DNA of 64,000 nt from Armatimonadota bacterium (GTDB lineage: Bacteria; Armatimonadota; UBA5829), in assembly GCA_023474015.1 (NCBI GenBank), contig JAMCYN010000092.1, positions 86,232 to 150,231 of the forward strand, in the 5' to 3' direction. Positions 25,930 through 35,200 of the stretch are shown piece after piece. Within the stretch, counting starts at the first letter, position 1; the number at the start of each line of letters is the position of its first letter. The translations under genes were made by a program, and so were the position numbers. The notes beneath the pieces are model-generated. The model searched no databases, was not told where the DNA came from, and saw nothing but the letters and a program-made list of their open reading frames with translations.

Positions 25930-26505
25930 TCAGTCAGTGAGCTGACTCATGGGCAGCGCGTTGGCAGGCATCTCGCGCAAGCCAACGTAAGAGGTGAAGC
26001 GCAGCATACAGGCGGGGTTCAGGACGATATAGCCCGCATCTCGACCTCGCGCCAGCAGTCCGCCGGAAGTCATTATCTGCTGTATGAATATGCCCACGTC
26101 CATAGGCAGTTTCTTCTTTTCCAAACCAGTCATGTGCGTTTGCAGGAAGACGCGTTCTCCGGTTACCATCTCCCACACACCAAAGACAACTATCTCCTGG
26201 TTGGGTAAGCGCTGCACGTCGCGATCCGGATGGCAGCGCGTTTCGAACTCCTCCTGGTTGATTTCCCGAGTATTGAGTGCCCCGGAAGAGAGAGGCCAGC
26301 TCGGGTCCAGATCAGTGATAAAATCCACACGGACGACCAGATGCGGTTGAAATGCGGTCAGCGCATGGTCGCTGCCAATCAAGAGCTGCGGTGCGGTAAA
26401 CAGACGGTTTGGCTGAATCGACCCCAAAATACTGCGCGCGACCACCGGGTCGTTCTGGACGAACCGAGTGACATGCCCATCTTGCAGATAGACACGTATT
26501 TCCAA
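25930..26505 (-). CDS. Protein of unknown function
   Basis: 191 residues of globular, non-membrane composition, e.g. HLVVRVDFITDLDPSWPL and EIVVFGVWEMVTGERVFLQT. There is no signal peptide. The start is uncertain: the frame begins at a TTG at 26505 with no well-placed ribosome site, and the only GGGAG is next to an ATA codon farther upstream. It is in the same orientation as its neighbours and 28 nt from the small membrane protein. I do not recognise a family. Confidence 0.65.
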   Translation of the reverse strand: MEIRVYLQDGHVTRFVQNDPVVARSILGSIQPNRLFTAPQLLIGSDHALTAFQPHLVVRVDFITDLDPSWPLSSGALNTREINQEEFETRCHPDRDVQRLPNQEIVVFGVWEMVTGERVFLQTHMTGLEKKKLPMDVGIFIQQIMTSGGLLARGRDAGYIVLNPACMLRFTSYVGLREMPANALPMSQLTD

Positions 26506-26621
26506 GACAGAGGACGTATTTATGTTGGCTCTCCCTTCCGGCGTCGGTCAACGACGCGTGCCATTTTGTCGGTTGCGCTTTTCAAGCCGACTGGTCGACA
26601 AAGTCGAACGGCTCAATCATT

Positions 26622-26813
26622 TCACCACACCCCGCCTGATGCCGCGCACGTCCCACGCGCTCCTCGGTTCGGTAGTCTCCGCTCGCGATGGACAAGTTTC
26701 CTTTCAAATCTCTCCAACTCCCTCATGGCGATTTCAGCATTCTGCTGAGTCGGGTAGATGGTGACGGGTAGGTTCTTACCGATGTTCGGCTGTTCCGGTA
26801 TCTGTTGTGACAC
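26622..26813 (-). CDS. Small reading frame, possible gene
   Basis: 63 residues from a GTG, with GGAGA about 8 nt upstream. The first 45 residues look protein-like (IGKNLPVTIYPTQQNAEIAM, then RELERFERKLVHRERR), while the tail is low in sense. The frame may have shifted, or the gene may be decaying. No family recognised. Confidence 0.4.
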   Translation of the reverse strand: MSQQIPEQPNIGKNLPVTIYPTQQNAEIAMRELERFERKLVHRERRLPNRGARGTCAASGGVW

Positions 26814-26832
26814 TTGGCTTCTCCTGTCGACG

Positions 26833-27267
26833 CTATATCCTTATGTCTATGATCGCGCTCACTCCGACGCCATATATCCTCTTAATGTTACTGGTCGTCT
26901 TGCTGCCTACTGGAACGAGCGCCTTTGCGCGGATGTTCCTGCCGAAGACGGCATTGCCCTCGATCTGAACGACAGCCTTGCACTTCGCGACGTTTCCCTT
27001 CGTTCCGATAACCTGGGCTGCTCCGATGTAGCCGCCGCCACCAAAGCTGATGATCGGCACTACCTTGGTCGCTTGCTGTGTCCCGACGTTCTTGTTCGCG
27101 GTCAGCGTGTTAACGAATTTGTTGATCTGACTGCCGAACTTGTCGACTATTATCCCTACACCTCCGACCTTCGCGACATCGCCGAGCAGGCTCCCGTAAC
27201 TGACTACCGCGGTTAGGGACACGAGGATGGCTATAACTAGGAACAGTGTCTTTACTCTTGTGTTCAT
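26833..27267 (-). CDS. Exported protein of unknown function
   Basis: 144 residues with a clear signal peptide (MNTRVKTLFLVIAILVSLTA, cleavage after VVSYG). The mature part is beta-rich and Gly/Val-rich (VGGVGIIVDKFGSQINKFVN, ISFGGGGYIGAAQVIG, IYGVGVSAIIDIRI) with one cysteine. It is probably periplasmic or part of a surface layer. It belongs to a run of exported proteins on this strand. No named family recognised. Confidence 0.8.
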   Translation of the reverse strand: MNTRVKTLFLVIAILVSLTAVVSYGSLLGDVAKVGGVGIIVDKFGSQINKFVNTLTANKNVGTQQATKVVPIISFGGGGYIGAAQVIGTKGNVAKCKAVVQIEGNAVFGRNIRAKALVPVGSKTTSNIKRIYGVGVSAIIDIRI

Positions 27268-27350
27268 ATCGTCTTCTCCTGTTGATGATTGTGCTTCGTC
27301 ATGAAAAGATGCACCGAAGCATGATGCACCCGGGCTTTACCCGATGGCCG

Positions 27351-27983
27351 CTAGTGGTTCTTCTTATCTCGCTTTACCTTTCCGTTTCCATTCGCCTTTC
27401 CGTTGCTCGGGTGCTCCGGCGCGCTGTCCCTGGGCTGACGCAACGCCTTTGACTTACCACTTTCACTTGCCTTTACACCGCCTGGGTAACCCGGCGTACC
27501 ATACCCGCGCTGTCCCCAAGCCAGCGCCCAGGGTGGAGGCCCGCCATGCCATGGCGGGCGGCTACTCGCCTTCATTGTCCGCCAGCCGTTTGGGCCCTTG
27601 ATCTTTATTTCCGACTTGGTCCCATCCCACGTAACTGGGACATTGTAGTACTTCCTGAATGTCTCCAAGGGGACGTACGTCACTCCGTTCAGAACCACGG
27701 GCGGTGACGAAAGCTCAACGCTCTTACCCGCATACAATGCTTTGCGGCTGTTCGGTGTCAGGACGAGATCCTCACCCTTGTAGGTGATAACAGTCTGGCC
27801 ATTATTCGCATCCCACTGCAACGGAGCGTCCAGGAAGCTAGCCGTGCTCTTCAGGGGAACATAGCTACTGCCTTCATACAAGAACGGCGTCAACCAAGAC
27901 AGGTCGCTGGCTTCGGTGGACATGCCGGCCAAGCTTACCGTTATAGTCACCAATACGGACATTAGAACGATTCTCTTGCTCAT
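27351..27983 (-). CDS. Exported protein with copper-amine-oxidase-like (stalk) domain
   Basis: 210 residues from MSKRIVLMS. Signal peptide to about residue 26. Residues 35-135 form the copper amine oxidase N-terminal-like domain: FLYEGSSYVPLKSTASFLDA, GKSVELSSPPVVLNGVTYVP and LETFRKYYNVPVTWDG. The C-terminal 70 residues are basic and Pro/Gly/Asn-rich (NGKANGNGKVKRDKK). Despite the domain name no copper or amine oxidase activity is implied; such modules are extracellular stalks or wall/ligand-binding units. The shorter start is chosen because the upstream extension has no signal-like start. Confidence 0.87.
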   Translation of the reverse strand: MSKRIVLMSVLVTITVSLAGMSTEASDLSWLTPFLYEGSSYVPLKSTASFLDAPLQWDANNGQTVITYKGEDLVLTPNSRKALYAGKSVELSSPPVVLNGVTYVPLETFRKYYNVPVTWDGTKSEIKIKGPNGWRTMKASSRPPWHGGPPPWALAWGQRGYGTPGYPGGVKASESGKSKALRQPRDSAPEHPSNGKANGNGKVKRDKKNH

Positions 27984-28016
27984 GGCTATTCTTCTTCCTC
28001 TTCCTGTAGTTTCGCC

Positions 28017-28052
28017 TTTGTTGCTTCGGCTGCATGCAGCCGAAGCAACAAA
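28017..28052. repeat. Perfect 36-bp palindrome
   Basis: The sequence is self-complementary over its full length, centred on GCATGC at about 28034. It lies 17 nt after the stop of the stalk-domain gene at 28070 and before the next gene on the minus strand. There is no U tract, so it need not be a terminator. A degraded relative (CCGGCTGCATGCAACCGAAG) sits at about 36573. Confidence 0.85.
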
Positions 28053-28069
28053 CAACAAAAGCCATTACG

Positions 28070-29053
28070 CTATTCTATTCGCAGGACGCCGGACTGCTGG
28101 CTCCAGTAGGCTGTCCTGTGCGTCAGTAATTCGATATAGCTGGCGGGAACGTAGAGCGACCCATTTATGATCCGGGAGGCGGCGTCCATTTGGGTGGTCT
28201 TGCCGTCGGAATAGACGAGCTTCGTGCCTACGGTATACAGCGCCTGCGGGTCGCCGGTATTCATGCGAACCGTCTTCGTCGACGAATCATAGTTGAACGG
28301 CATGTCGATCGAGCTCATCACGGAGCGGAACGGCACCATCAGAATGTTTTCCCTCACCAGGGGCTGCAAGTCCTTGAATGTCACATTCCAGCCGGGACCG
28401 ACATCCGGGCCGGCTCCGATCGGAGTTGCCAACCTTTGCTCTGGAATTGTGACGTTCTGATCCAGCAGAATGCCGAACTGGGTGCCTTCAGCGACTTCCA
28501 CGTCCTTACCCACGGCAGCTTTGACCTGCGTCCGTCCGTATAGGTAGCCCGCGGCCGCGCCGAGCAGGGTGCCAATCAAAGGTTTCTTTGAGACGATCTG
28601 CCCGATCACCAGCCCCGCTCCCGCGCCGATGGCTGCGAACTTAATGTCGGCCTTGCGCGCATCTGAAGTACCCATGAGCCGTCCGGTAGCCGGATCGGTC
28701 TTGACGCTTTTATTATCCAGGGACGTGAGTCGACCGTTAATCGGCAGCCATGTGCCATCCGGCAGTCTGGCGCTCACGAAGCCGACGCCTATTTGGCCCG
28801 CCGTCTTCCCCGAGGCCTTCGTCAACGACTCAACCGTTCCCGTGAACTTCGTCTGGTCAGGGAACCCTGCGTCGTTGCTGCCCTCGTAGTGCGTGGAGAA
28901 CCTGTCGCCAACTCGGTTCGTCGCCGAGCCGAGCGCGTTATCCAGGGTGACCGGGATGACCGCGTCCCTCGGAATAACTATCGGGGCGGCCATGGCTGAG
29001 ACCGCCAGCGCCATCATCAGCGCAGCTATCAGATATCGCGTGTAGCTTTTCAT
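28070..29053 (-). CDS. Exported protein with C-terminal copper-amine-oxidase-like stalk domain
   Basis: 327 residues. Signal peptide MKSYTRYLIAALMMALAVSA cleaved after AMA. Residues 25-125 look like a beta-barrel TrbI/surface-type domain (VIPRDAVIPVTLDNALGSAT). Residues 140-180 are a glycine-zipper-like hydrophobic segment (AAIGAGAGLVIGQIV, LIGTLLGAAAGYLYG), suggesting membrane contact. Residues 230-327 are the stalk domain (ENILMVPFRSVMSSIDMPFN, GSLYVPASYIELL). Likely in the cell envelope; function unknown. Confidence 0.85.
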   Translation of the reverse strand: MKSYTRYLIAALMMALAVSAMAAPIVIPRDAVIPVTLDNALGSATNRVGDRFSTHYEGSNDAGFPDQTKFTGTVESLTKASGKTAGQIGVGFVSARLPDGTWLPINGRLTSLDNKSVKTDPATGRLMGTSDARKADIKFAAIGAGAGLVIGQIVSKKPLIGTLLGAAAGYLYGRTQVKAAVGKDVEVAEGTQFGILLDQNVTIPEQRLATPIGAGPDVGPGWNVTFKDLQPLVRENILMVPFRSVMSSIDMPFNYDSSTKTVRMNTGDPQALYTVGTKLVYSDGKTTQMDAASRIINGSLYVPASYIELLTHRTAYWSQQSGVLRIE

Positions 29054-29099
29054 TAGTTCTTCCTGTTCTGTGCATCTGGCAAGTGTTCAGATGAAGTTC

Positions 29100-29747
29100 C
29101 TACTTAGGAGCCATATCATCCATCGAACCAGCCTTACCGGCTGATTCCATAGGCGGGAGTGTCGTTTGGGCAAGAACCCGCAGGTCGCCCTTATCTAGCT
29201 TAATGACTTCGCCGCCTCTGACAATATAGATGGCGGACGCATCGACGGTTATAGCGGGATGCATGGTCTGCATCATCTGCATCATAGGCATGCCACCGGG
29301 CCCCATCCCGTCGCCCATCATACCGCCTTTCATTCCGCACTGCGCACAGCCTTTCATGCCGGGGCCGCTCCCCGTCATTCCACCCATTTTGTCGGTCGGT
29401 TGCGATGGTGCGGGAAGCATCGTACTGGCGATGACTTTCAGGCTGACTTTGTCGAGCTTGATGATCTCGTTCCCTCGAACGACATATACATCAGAGGCAT
29501 CGACAGTTATGGCGGGATGCATGGTCTGCATCATCTGCATCATGGGCATCATGGGCATGCCACTGGGTTTCATCATGTCGCCCTTTGCGCCGCATTGCAT
29601 CCCCGTCCCTTTGCAGGCTGAGCAAGCTACTGGGGCCGGCTGTTCGGCATTGATTGCAGTGGTCTTGCTCGCGGCGATCGTGGCCGAGGCTGAAACTGTC
29701 AGCGCTACCAGCAGCGCCAATGTCAGATATCGTGTGTGCATTTTCAT
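29100..29747 (-). CDS. Exported Met/Cys-rich protein with an internal duplication
   Basis: 215 residues; signal peptide MKMHTRYLTLALLVALTVSA. The mature protein holds two copies of a unit of about 80 residues. Each copy has a Cys pair (CSACKGTG; CAQCGMKGG), a Met-rich stretch (MMQMMQTMHPAITVDAS is identical in both) and a beta unit ending IIKLDK or VIKLDK. The identical nucleotide stretch at 29246 and 29500 shows a recent duplication or conversion. Met-rich and CxxC segments suggest binding of copper or another soft metal in the periplasm; this is inference. Confidence 0.82.
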   Translation of the reverse strand: MKMHTRYLTLALLVALTVSASATIAASKTTAINAEQPAPVACSACKGTGMQCGAKGDMMKPSGMPMMPMMQMMQTMHPAITVDASDVYVVRGNEIIKLDKVSLKVIASTMLPAPSQPTDKMGGMTGSGPGMKGCAQCGMKGGMMGDGMGPGGMPMMQMMQTMHPAITVDASAIYIVRGGEVIKLDKGDLRVLAQTTLPPMESAGKAGSMDDMAPK

Positions 29748-29926
29748 TGGTTAGTCCTGTTCTGTTCATCATATGGGTGTTCAGCCAGAGCCAAGTGCTT
29801 GGAGGCAATCAAGCTCAGCTGAGGTCATGGCTTGTAGCCAGAGTAGGCGTTCCGGCATCGATGCGCCGGAGTGCATTGGGGCAGCAATATGTCGGTGCAC
29901 CAAGAAAGTTAGCGTGCTATTCCGGG

Positions 29927-30361
29927 CTACTGTGCATTACCCGGCGCACCCTCCTGACCAGGCCTGCCGACGCCAGGCTTGTCGGGAGTGGACCTGGGGA
30001 AGATATTGCGAAGGCGCTCCGCCCAGGTGTTGGCCAGCTTCTCGCTGGTCGTGCCGTTCGCCTCGGCGTCGGCGGGGCCGACCGTCATGAAGAATGTGTC
30101 GTCAACGTAGATGTTGGCATCATTGCCGGACTTCCTGACAGTAAAGGTGGAGTACTCCTTGCCGGCCTTCAGAAGATTGTTCGCCCGCTGCTGCAGGGCC
30201 GCGACTCGTTCATCGACCGTGTAACCTCCCGCAGCGCATCTTACTCTGAGCAGGAGATAGTTCCCGAGCCTGACCTCCCGGGTGTCCTCCGACCACGCAA
30301 CTGAACACGCAAGCGTGGCTAGGAGAATGGTGAGAATTGTAATCGTGACATGCTTCTTCAT
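29927..30361 (-). CDS. Exported protein resembling the periplasmic N-domain of some MscS-type proteins
   Basis: 144 residues, signal peptide MKKHVTITILTILLATLACS to about 24. The core VDERVAALQQRANNLLKAGK, ANIYVDDTFFMTVGPADAEA and EKLANTWAERLRNIF matches the pattern I associate with a domain preceding the membrane part of certain large mechanosensitive-channel homologues. Here it stands alone with no channel. The Pro/Gly-rich C-terminus is probably disordered. The resemblance is from memory of the family pattern and should be tested by profile search. Confidence 0.75.
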   Translation of the reverse strand: MKKHVTITILTILLATLACSVAWSEDTREVRLGNYLLLRVRCAAGGYTVDERVAALQQRANNLLKAGKEYSTFTVRKSGNDANIYVDDTFFMTVGPADAEANGTTSEKLANTWAERLRNIFPRSTPDKPGVGRPGQEGAPGNAQ

Positions 30362-30432
30362 TTTGAGGCCTCCATTGGCCTGTGCAGATGCTGAAACGAG
30401 TTCAGCATGACAAGATCTCTGAACTTTTGCTG

Positions 30433-30888
30433 CTATTTGACATCTATGGCCTTACTCATCCCGCCAAAGGTCACCATCATACAGCTTCTCTGATCGTGGC
30501 CACAATTCAGGATATCCCTGACGTAGACAGTCTTGCCCTGCGCGAAGTACCATCTGAACTGTTCGCTCTTGCCGGGCTTGAGTATCTTGGTGTACCGAAC
30601 CGTCGGCGACGACTCTTTGTCAATTCCGATCATCTCCACGCCGCGCGGCTCCGAGGTGCTGTTCTTGATGGTTAGCAGGTGGTTGCCCGGCTTTAATGTG
30701 CTGGGGGTTGCGACAATGCCTTTGCTGGTCAAAGCAATAGTTACGTGTAGTACCGCCTTGTTGTAGGCGTCTTGCTTGGCTTTCGATCCGGCTGCTGTCG
30801 CGAGCATTGGCATCAAGTACAATGTTGCCAGTGCGACAAGCAGGGCGGTCAGGATGAGACTCTTCGACGGAAGTCTTCGACATTCCAT
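30433..30888 (-). CDS. Exported cupredoxin-like protein of unknown function
   Basis: 151 residues from MECRRLPS, 10 nt after AAAGGAGA. Membrane-spanning signal to about 33. The mature domain is a beta sandwich with LKPGNHLLTIKNSTSEPRGV and an ILKPGKSEQFRWYF segment. The C-terminal DILNCGHDQRSCMMVTFGG places Cys, His and Met near the end, as in copper-binding cupredoxins. Spacing is not a perfect match, so copper binding is only suggested. It belongs to the run of exported proteins on the minus strand. Confidence 0.72.
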   Translation of the reverse strand: MECRRLPSKSLILTALLVALATLYLMPMLATAAGSKAKQDAYNKAVLHVTIALTSKGIVATPSTLKPGNHLLTIKNSTSEPRGVEMIGIDKESSPTVRYTKILKPGKSEQFRWYFAQGKTVYVRDILNCGHDQRSCMMVTFGGMSKAIDVK

Positions 30889-31051
30889 ATCTTGTTTCTC
30901 CTTTGTGGGCATACATCCCGTGTAATGTTATATTATGCCCCAAACCAGAGCTTGCTAAACGTGTTTCACGGAGCGATCAACGTCTGTTCACAACCAATCG
31001 CATCTCCGTGGAACCTGAAACCAACGATTGCGGCGGGAAACGCAACGAAAA

Positions 31052-31088
31052 CACGCCGCCTATCAGAGGATTTCTGGTAGGCGGCGTG
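31052..31088 (-). terminator. Terminator hairpin after the YjbH-like gene
   Basis: The 11-bp stem CACGCCGCCTA/TAGGCGGCGTG surrounds a 15-nt loop. On the minus strand it is followed by a TTTT run. It lies 30 nt beyond the stop codon at 31118. Confidence 0.85.
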
Positions 31089-31117
31089 TGATTGTTCTTT
31101 CGATGAGAACTGACTTG

Positions 31118-31765
31118 CTAGAAACCTGCGTTGTAGCTTATTCCCAAACCAAGATTGTCGCCTCCCACGAGCCCAGCGTGCAACCGCAGGCCGTGGGCAG
31201 CCGCGAACTGCAAACCGAAGTTAACGTCATTGGTATCATACTCGACCATTAACTGCATTCGGTCAGCAACTTTCGCGGATAATCCGGCAAACACACCATC
31301 CAGGCGGCCGCCGCCCACGCCGACGTGCAATCTTGGCGTCCACAGACTCTGGCCCTTCAGTGGAAGTGATTTGCTCACAACGACGTACGGAGTTGCATCG
31401 AGCTGATCAGCCAGGTCGCTCACGCCGATTGCCAGCGCGGGAGTAGCCATGGTTTCCTTCAACAGTCCGAACTTGGCATTAATGATACCATTGCTGTCGC
31501 CGTGTTCCGGGGAAACCAACGCAGCGCCCACTTCCAGGGAGTCCAGCAGGCCGACGTTAGCTGACCAGAAAGTCGTATTGTTGTTGTCGTTGGTGAGGAA
31601 GACCGCGCCGAGGCCGACACCGCCAGTCTTCAGAGTGTCGGCTGTCGGTGTCAACATGAGCCCGGTATACCCGAAGTAGGCCGGTGACGCCGCCACATGG
31701 CCGGACACTGCCGCCAAAACAAAGATGGCCAGCAGATACAAGGGAAATCTTCTACAGTTCTTCAA
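31118..31765 (-). CDS. YjbH-like outer-membrane beta-barrel protein
   Basis: 215 residues from a TTG at 31765 preceded by GGGGAGG (the 31789 ATG has no ribosome site). Signal peptide ending SGHVAASP. The mature start PAYFGYTGLMLTPTADTLKT is the hallmark of the YjbH/DUF940 family. The following amphipathic strands (GVGLGAVFLTNDNNNTTFWS, LEVGAALVSPEH, RLHAGLVGGDNLGLGISYNA) alternate as in an outer-membrane barrel. YjbH is linked to exopolysaccharide export in other bacteria. This is good evidence that the host is diderm. Confidence 0.8.
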   Translation of the reverse strand: MKNCRRFPLYLLAIFVLAAVSGHVAASPAYFGYTGLMLTPTADTLKTGGVGLGAVFLTNDNNNTTFWSANVGLLDSLEVGAALVSPEHGDSNGIINAKFGLLKETMATPALAIGVSDLADQLDATPYVVVSKSLPLKGQSLWTPRLHVGVGGGRLDGVFAGLSAKVADRMQLMVEYDTNDVNFGLQFAAAHGLRLHAGLVGGDNLGLGISYNAGF

Positions 31766-31789
31766 TTCTTTGCCTCCCCAAGCGTGCAT

Positions 31790-32210
31790 GTGATTTTGAC
31801 GCCGTGGATAAACACAACGACGACAGAAAGTTTGTGCACAGCTCGTTAAATACCAGGCGGATGACAGCTCTTCGGCTGAACAGAGCCACTCCGTCCTAGC
31901 TCAACACTGGGCTATATACCCCCAACGGTATGGAAGCCAAACTAACTCAACATAATGCTCTCCGCTGTTCGCGTCGTGGGGCGAGTTCGGTGTTTCAGGA
32001 TTTGTCGTTCAGTGGACTTTATCATTGATTAGAGCGTATACTACATGTCACAGGCGTCATATAGATGGGGTTGTAATTTGGACCCGATGGGTATACTGTA
32101 GAGGTTGTCTGAGTCCGCGCGGGCTGTTGTGCCCGACGATGACGACATAAGATGCTCGGCTCTCCGCCAGGTTCCGCCATGGGAGGCATCGTGAGGTATC
32201 ATCACAAATA
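31790..32210. other. Intergenic region without a recognisable gene
   Basis: 420 bp between the divergent YjbH-like gene and the large signalling gene. No frame shows protein-like sequence and no strong repeat is seen. It must hold the promoters of both flanking units, but I found no pair of hexamers with convincing spacing. Confidence 0.5.
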
Positions 32211-35200
32211 ATGAATCAACGCAGACAGGGCGAGAAACGTGAGAGCTTTGCGGCGCCGGCGGATGCGCGCCCACCAAACAACACAAAAGATGGCCCAAGC
32301 TATATTGTAGCCATCGGCGGGTCAGCGGGTGGGTTAGAGGCTTTTGAGCGCTTCTTCGCGGGTATACCGCCCAATACCGGCATGGCTTTCGTGGTTATCC
32401 AGCATCTTGACCCAAAACACAAAGCCCTTATGCCTGAGCTGCTGCAGCGTTCCATAGCGATGCCCGTCCGGGAGATTGAGGACGGGGTGAATGTCGAGCA
32501 GGACCACATCTATGTTATTCCTCCAAACACCGACCTCTCGATTTCCGACGGACGCCTCCACTTAGGCGTGCCTTCAGAAGCACATGGGCATCGCCTGCCC
32601 ATTGACTCATTCTTCCGTAGCCTTGCCGCCGAATGCGGCGACAAGAGCATCGCGGTCATCGTCTCAGGTATGGGTACCGATGGCACACTCGGGCTCAAGG
32701 CCATTAAGGAAGCGTCCGGTGTTGTGCTGGTGGAGAGCCCCGATTCGGCCAAGTTCGACGGAATGCCCAGGAGCGCCATAGGCACCGGACAAGTGGACTA
32801 CGTTGTGCCTATTGATGAACTCCCAATAGAACTCATGGCCTACGTGAACCACGTGCCAAGACTGCGCAAAGAAATAGCGCGGGGCGACAGCCAGCCTCCC
32901 GGCGCGCTGCAGAAGATTCTGCGCATGCTTACGACTCGCACCGGTCATGATTTCTCCCTATACAAGAAGAGTACTCTCTACCGGCGGATCGAGAAGCGCG
33001 CGAGCCTTCACCAGATCGACGGGATATCCGAATATGCCGGCTACGTGGAACAAAGCCCCGAGGAGATGGATGCCCTATTCAGAGAACTGCTGATAGGAGT
33101 AACCAAATTTTTCCGGGACCCGGAGGCGTTCGAATACCTGCGGGACGAGGTCATTCCCGACCTTGTGAAGAGCGCGGCACGGGGAGGGTCGATCCGGGTA
33201 TGGGCGCCGGCCTGTTCCACCGGCGAGGAGGCGTATTCGCTGGCTATCCTTTTGCGGGAATGCCTGGACAGGCTACGGCCCAGCGCAGGGATCAAGATAC
33301 AGGTATTCGGCACGGATATTGACGAACGAGCCATCAAGGTAGCGCGCAAAGGGCTCTTCCCCGCCAGCATCGAGGCTGATGTACCACCTGAACGGCTACG
33401 GGGATTCTTTACCCAGACCGAGAGCGGCTACGTAGTCAAGAAGCTGATACGCGAGACGGTGGTGTTCGCGCCGCAAGACCTGGCGACTGATCCTCCATTT
33501 ACCAAGATGGATATGGTCTCCTGCAGGAACCTCTTGATCTACTTCAGCCCCGAGCTGCAGAGGAAGGTCCTCGCGATCTTCCACTATGCTTTGAACCCAA
33601 ACGGCATCCTTTTCCTGGGGACGGCGGAAGGCGTCGGGAGCCTCGAGGAGATGTTCTCTACGATCGATAGCAAGCGGAAATTGTTTAGGCGCAAGGAAAC
33701 GCCGGCGGTTCGGACACGGCTGATGGAAATCCCGTTCCGCGCGCCGTTTGTTGAGACACCCGAGTTCGATCATCTGGAAATGGATGCCACCACGGATGTT
33801 AAAGAGGCGTTGTGGCGAACGCTCTTGGAACGATATGCTCCTCCGTCGGTCGTCGTAACCGCCGATGGAGGCATTACTCTTATAAGCGGGAGGACCGGCA
33901 AGTACCTGGAACCAGCCGAGGGAAGGGTCAACTGGAATGTAAACGCCATGGCCCGCGAGGGGCTTAGACTGGAACTGCCGGGGGCTATCCACAGAGCGGT
34001 TACACATAGGACCGTTGTTTCACTTCAGGGGCTGAACGTGAGGACGAACGGCGACTACCAGAAAGTGAACGTTACAGTAAGCCCGTTGGTGCAGCCCGGC
34101 GCGAGCGAGCTGTTCGTGGTGACATTTGAGGATGTCGCGCCTCCTGAGGCAGCCGACACCACTGTCGCAGGGCCGTCGGACGAGCGGGACGAGAGATATG
34201 TGGGACTGAAAACGGAACTCGCCTACACGAAAGAGCGGTTGCAGAGTACCCTCGAAGGGATGGAATCGACTTCCGAGGAGCTAAAATCCGCCAATGAGGA
34301 ACTGCAATCGACCAACGAGGAGCTTCAAAGCACAAACGAAGAGCTGACCACGTCCAAGGAAGAACTGCAGTCCCTTAACGAGGAACTGGTTACGCTTAAC
34401 ACCGAACTCCAGTCGAAAGTCGATGATGTAACCGCCCTGAACAACGACATAGTGAACCTGATGAACAGCGCGCAGGTCGCCACGATCTTCCTGGATAATG
34501 AGCTGCGCATCAAGCGGTTCACTCCCGCCGTGGTGGGGACTTTTAACCTTCGCTCTATCGATGTTGGGCGGCCGATAACCGATATCACTCAGAACCTGAG
34601 ATATGATACCATCGAGCCGGACGTACGCGACGTGCTGGATACTCTCGCGATCCGCGAACTCCAGGTAGAGAGCAATGACGGACGCTGGTTCATCATGCGT
34701 ATCGTGCCTTACCGGACTTTGGACAACGTGATTGACGGCGTTGTGATCACATTCAGCGATATCACGCAACTGAAGGACTTGGAAGCAGCACTGCTCAAGA
34801 GCGAGAGCTTGGGCCTCGCGCTCAACGTCATCCACGTGGCGATAAGCTCCTCCCTCGACTTCCATGAAGTGATGCGCGCTGTCGTCGTGAAAGCAGCGGA
34901 AGCAATTGGCGTTGAGCTTGGCATGATTTCAATGTGTGAGGATGGCCAGTGGGTGGTGCGATACGTCTCCGATGAAGAGAAGCTGCCCCCGGGATTGCGG
35001 TTTACCTCGGAGCAGGCGCCATACTATGCGCTTATCTCGGAAACGACGGAGCCTACGGCCATAAACGATACCAGCGCGGACCCGGGAGTGTGTCCCGAAA
35101 TATGCGAAGAGTTCGGCATGCGCTCAATCCTCGGCATACCATTGATCTCGGGAAGAAAACTGCTTGGCGTGCTCTCGCTTATCAGCACGTCAAGCCTCAT

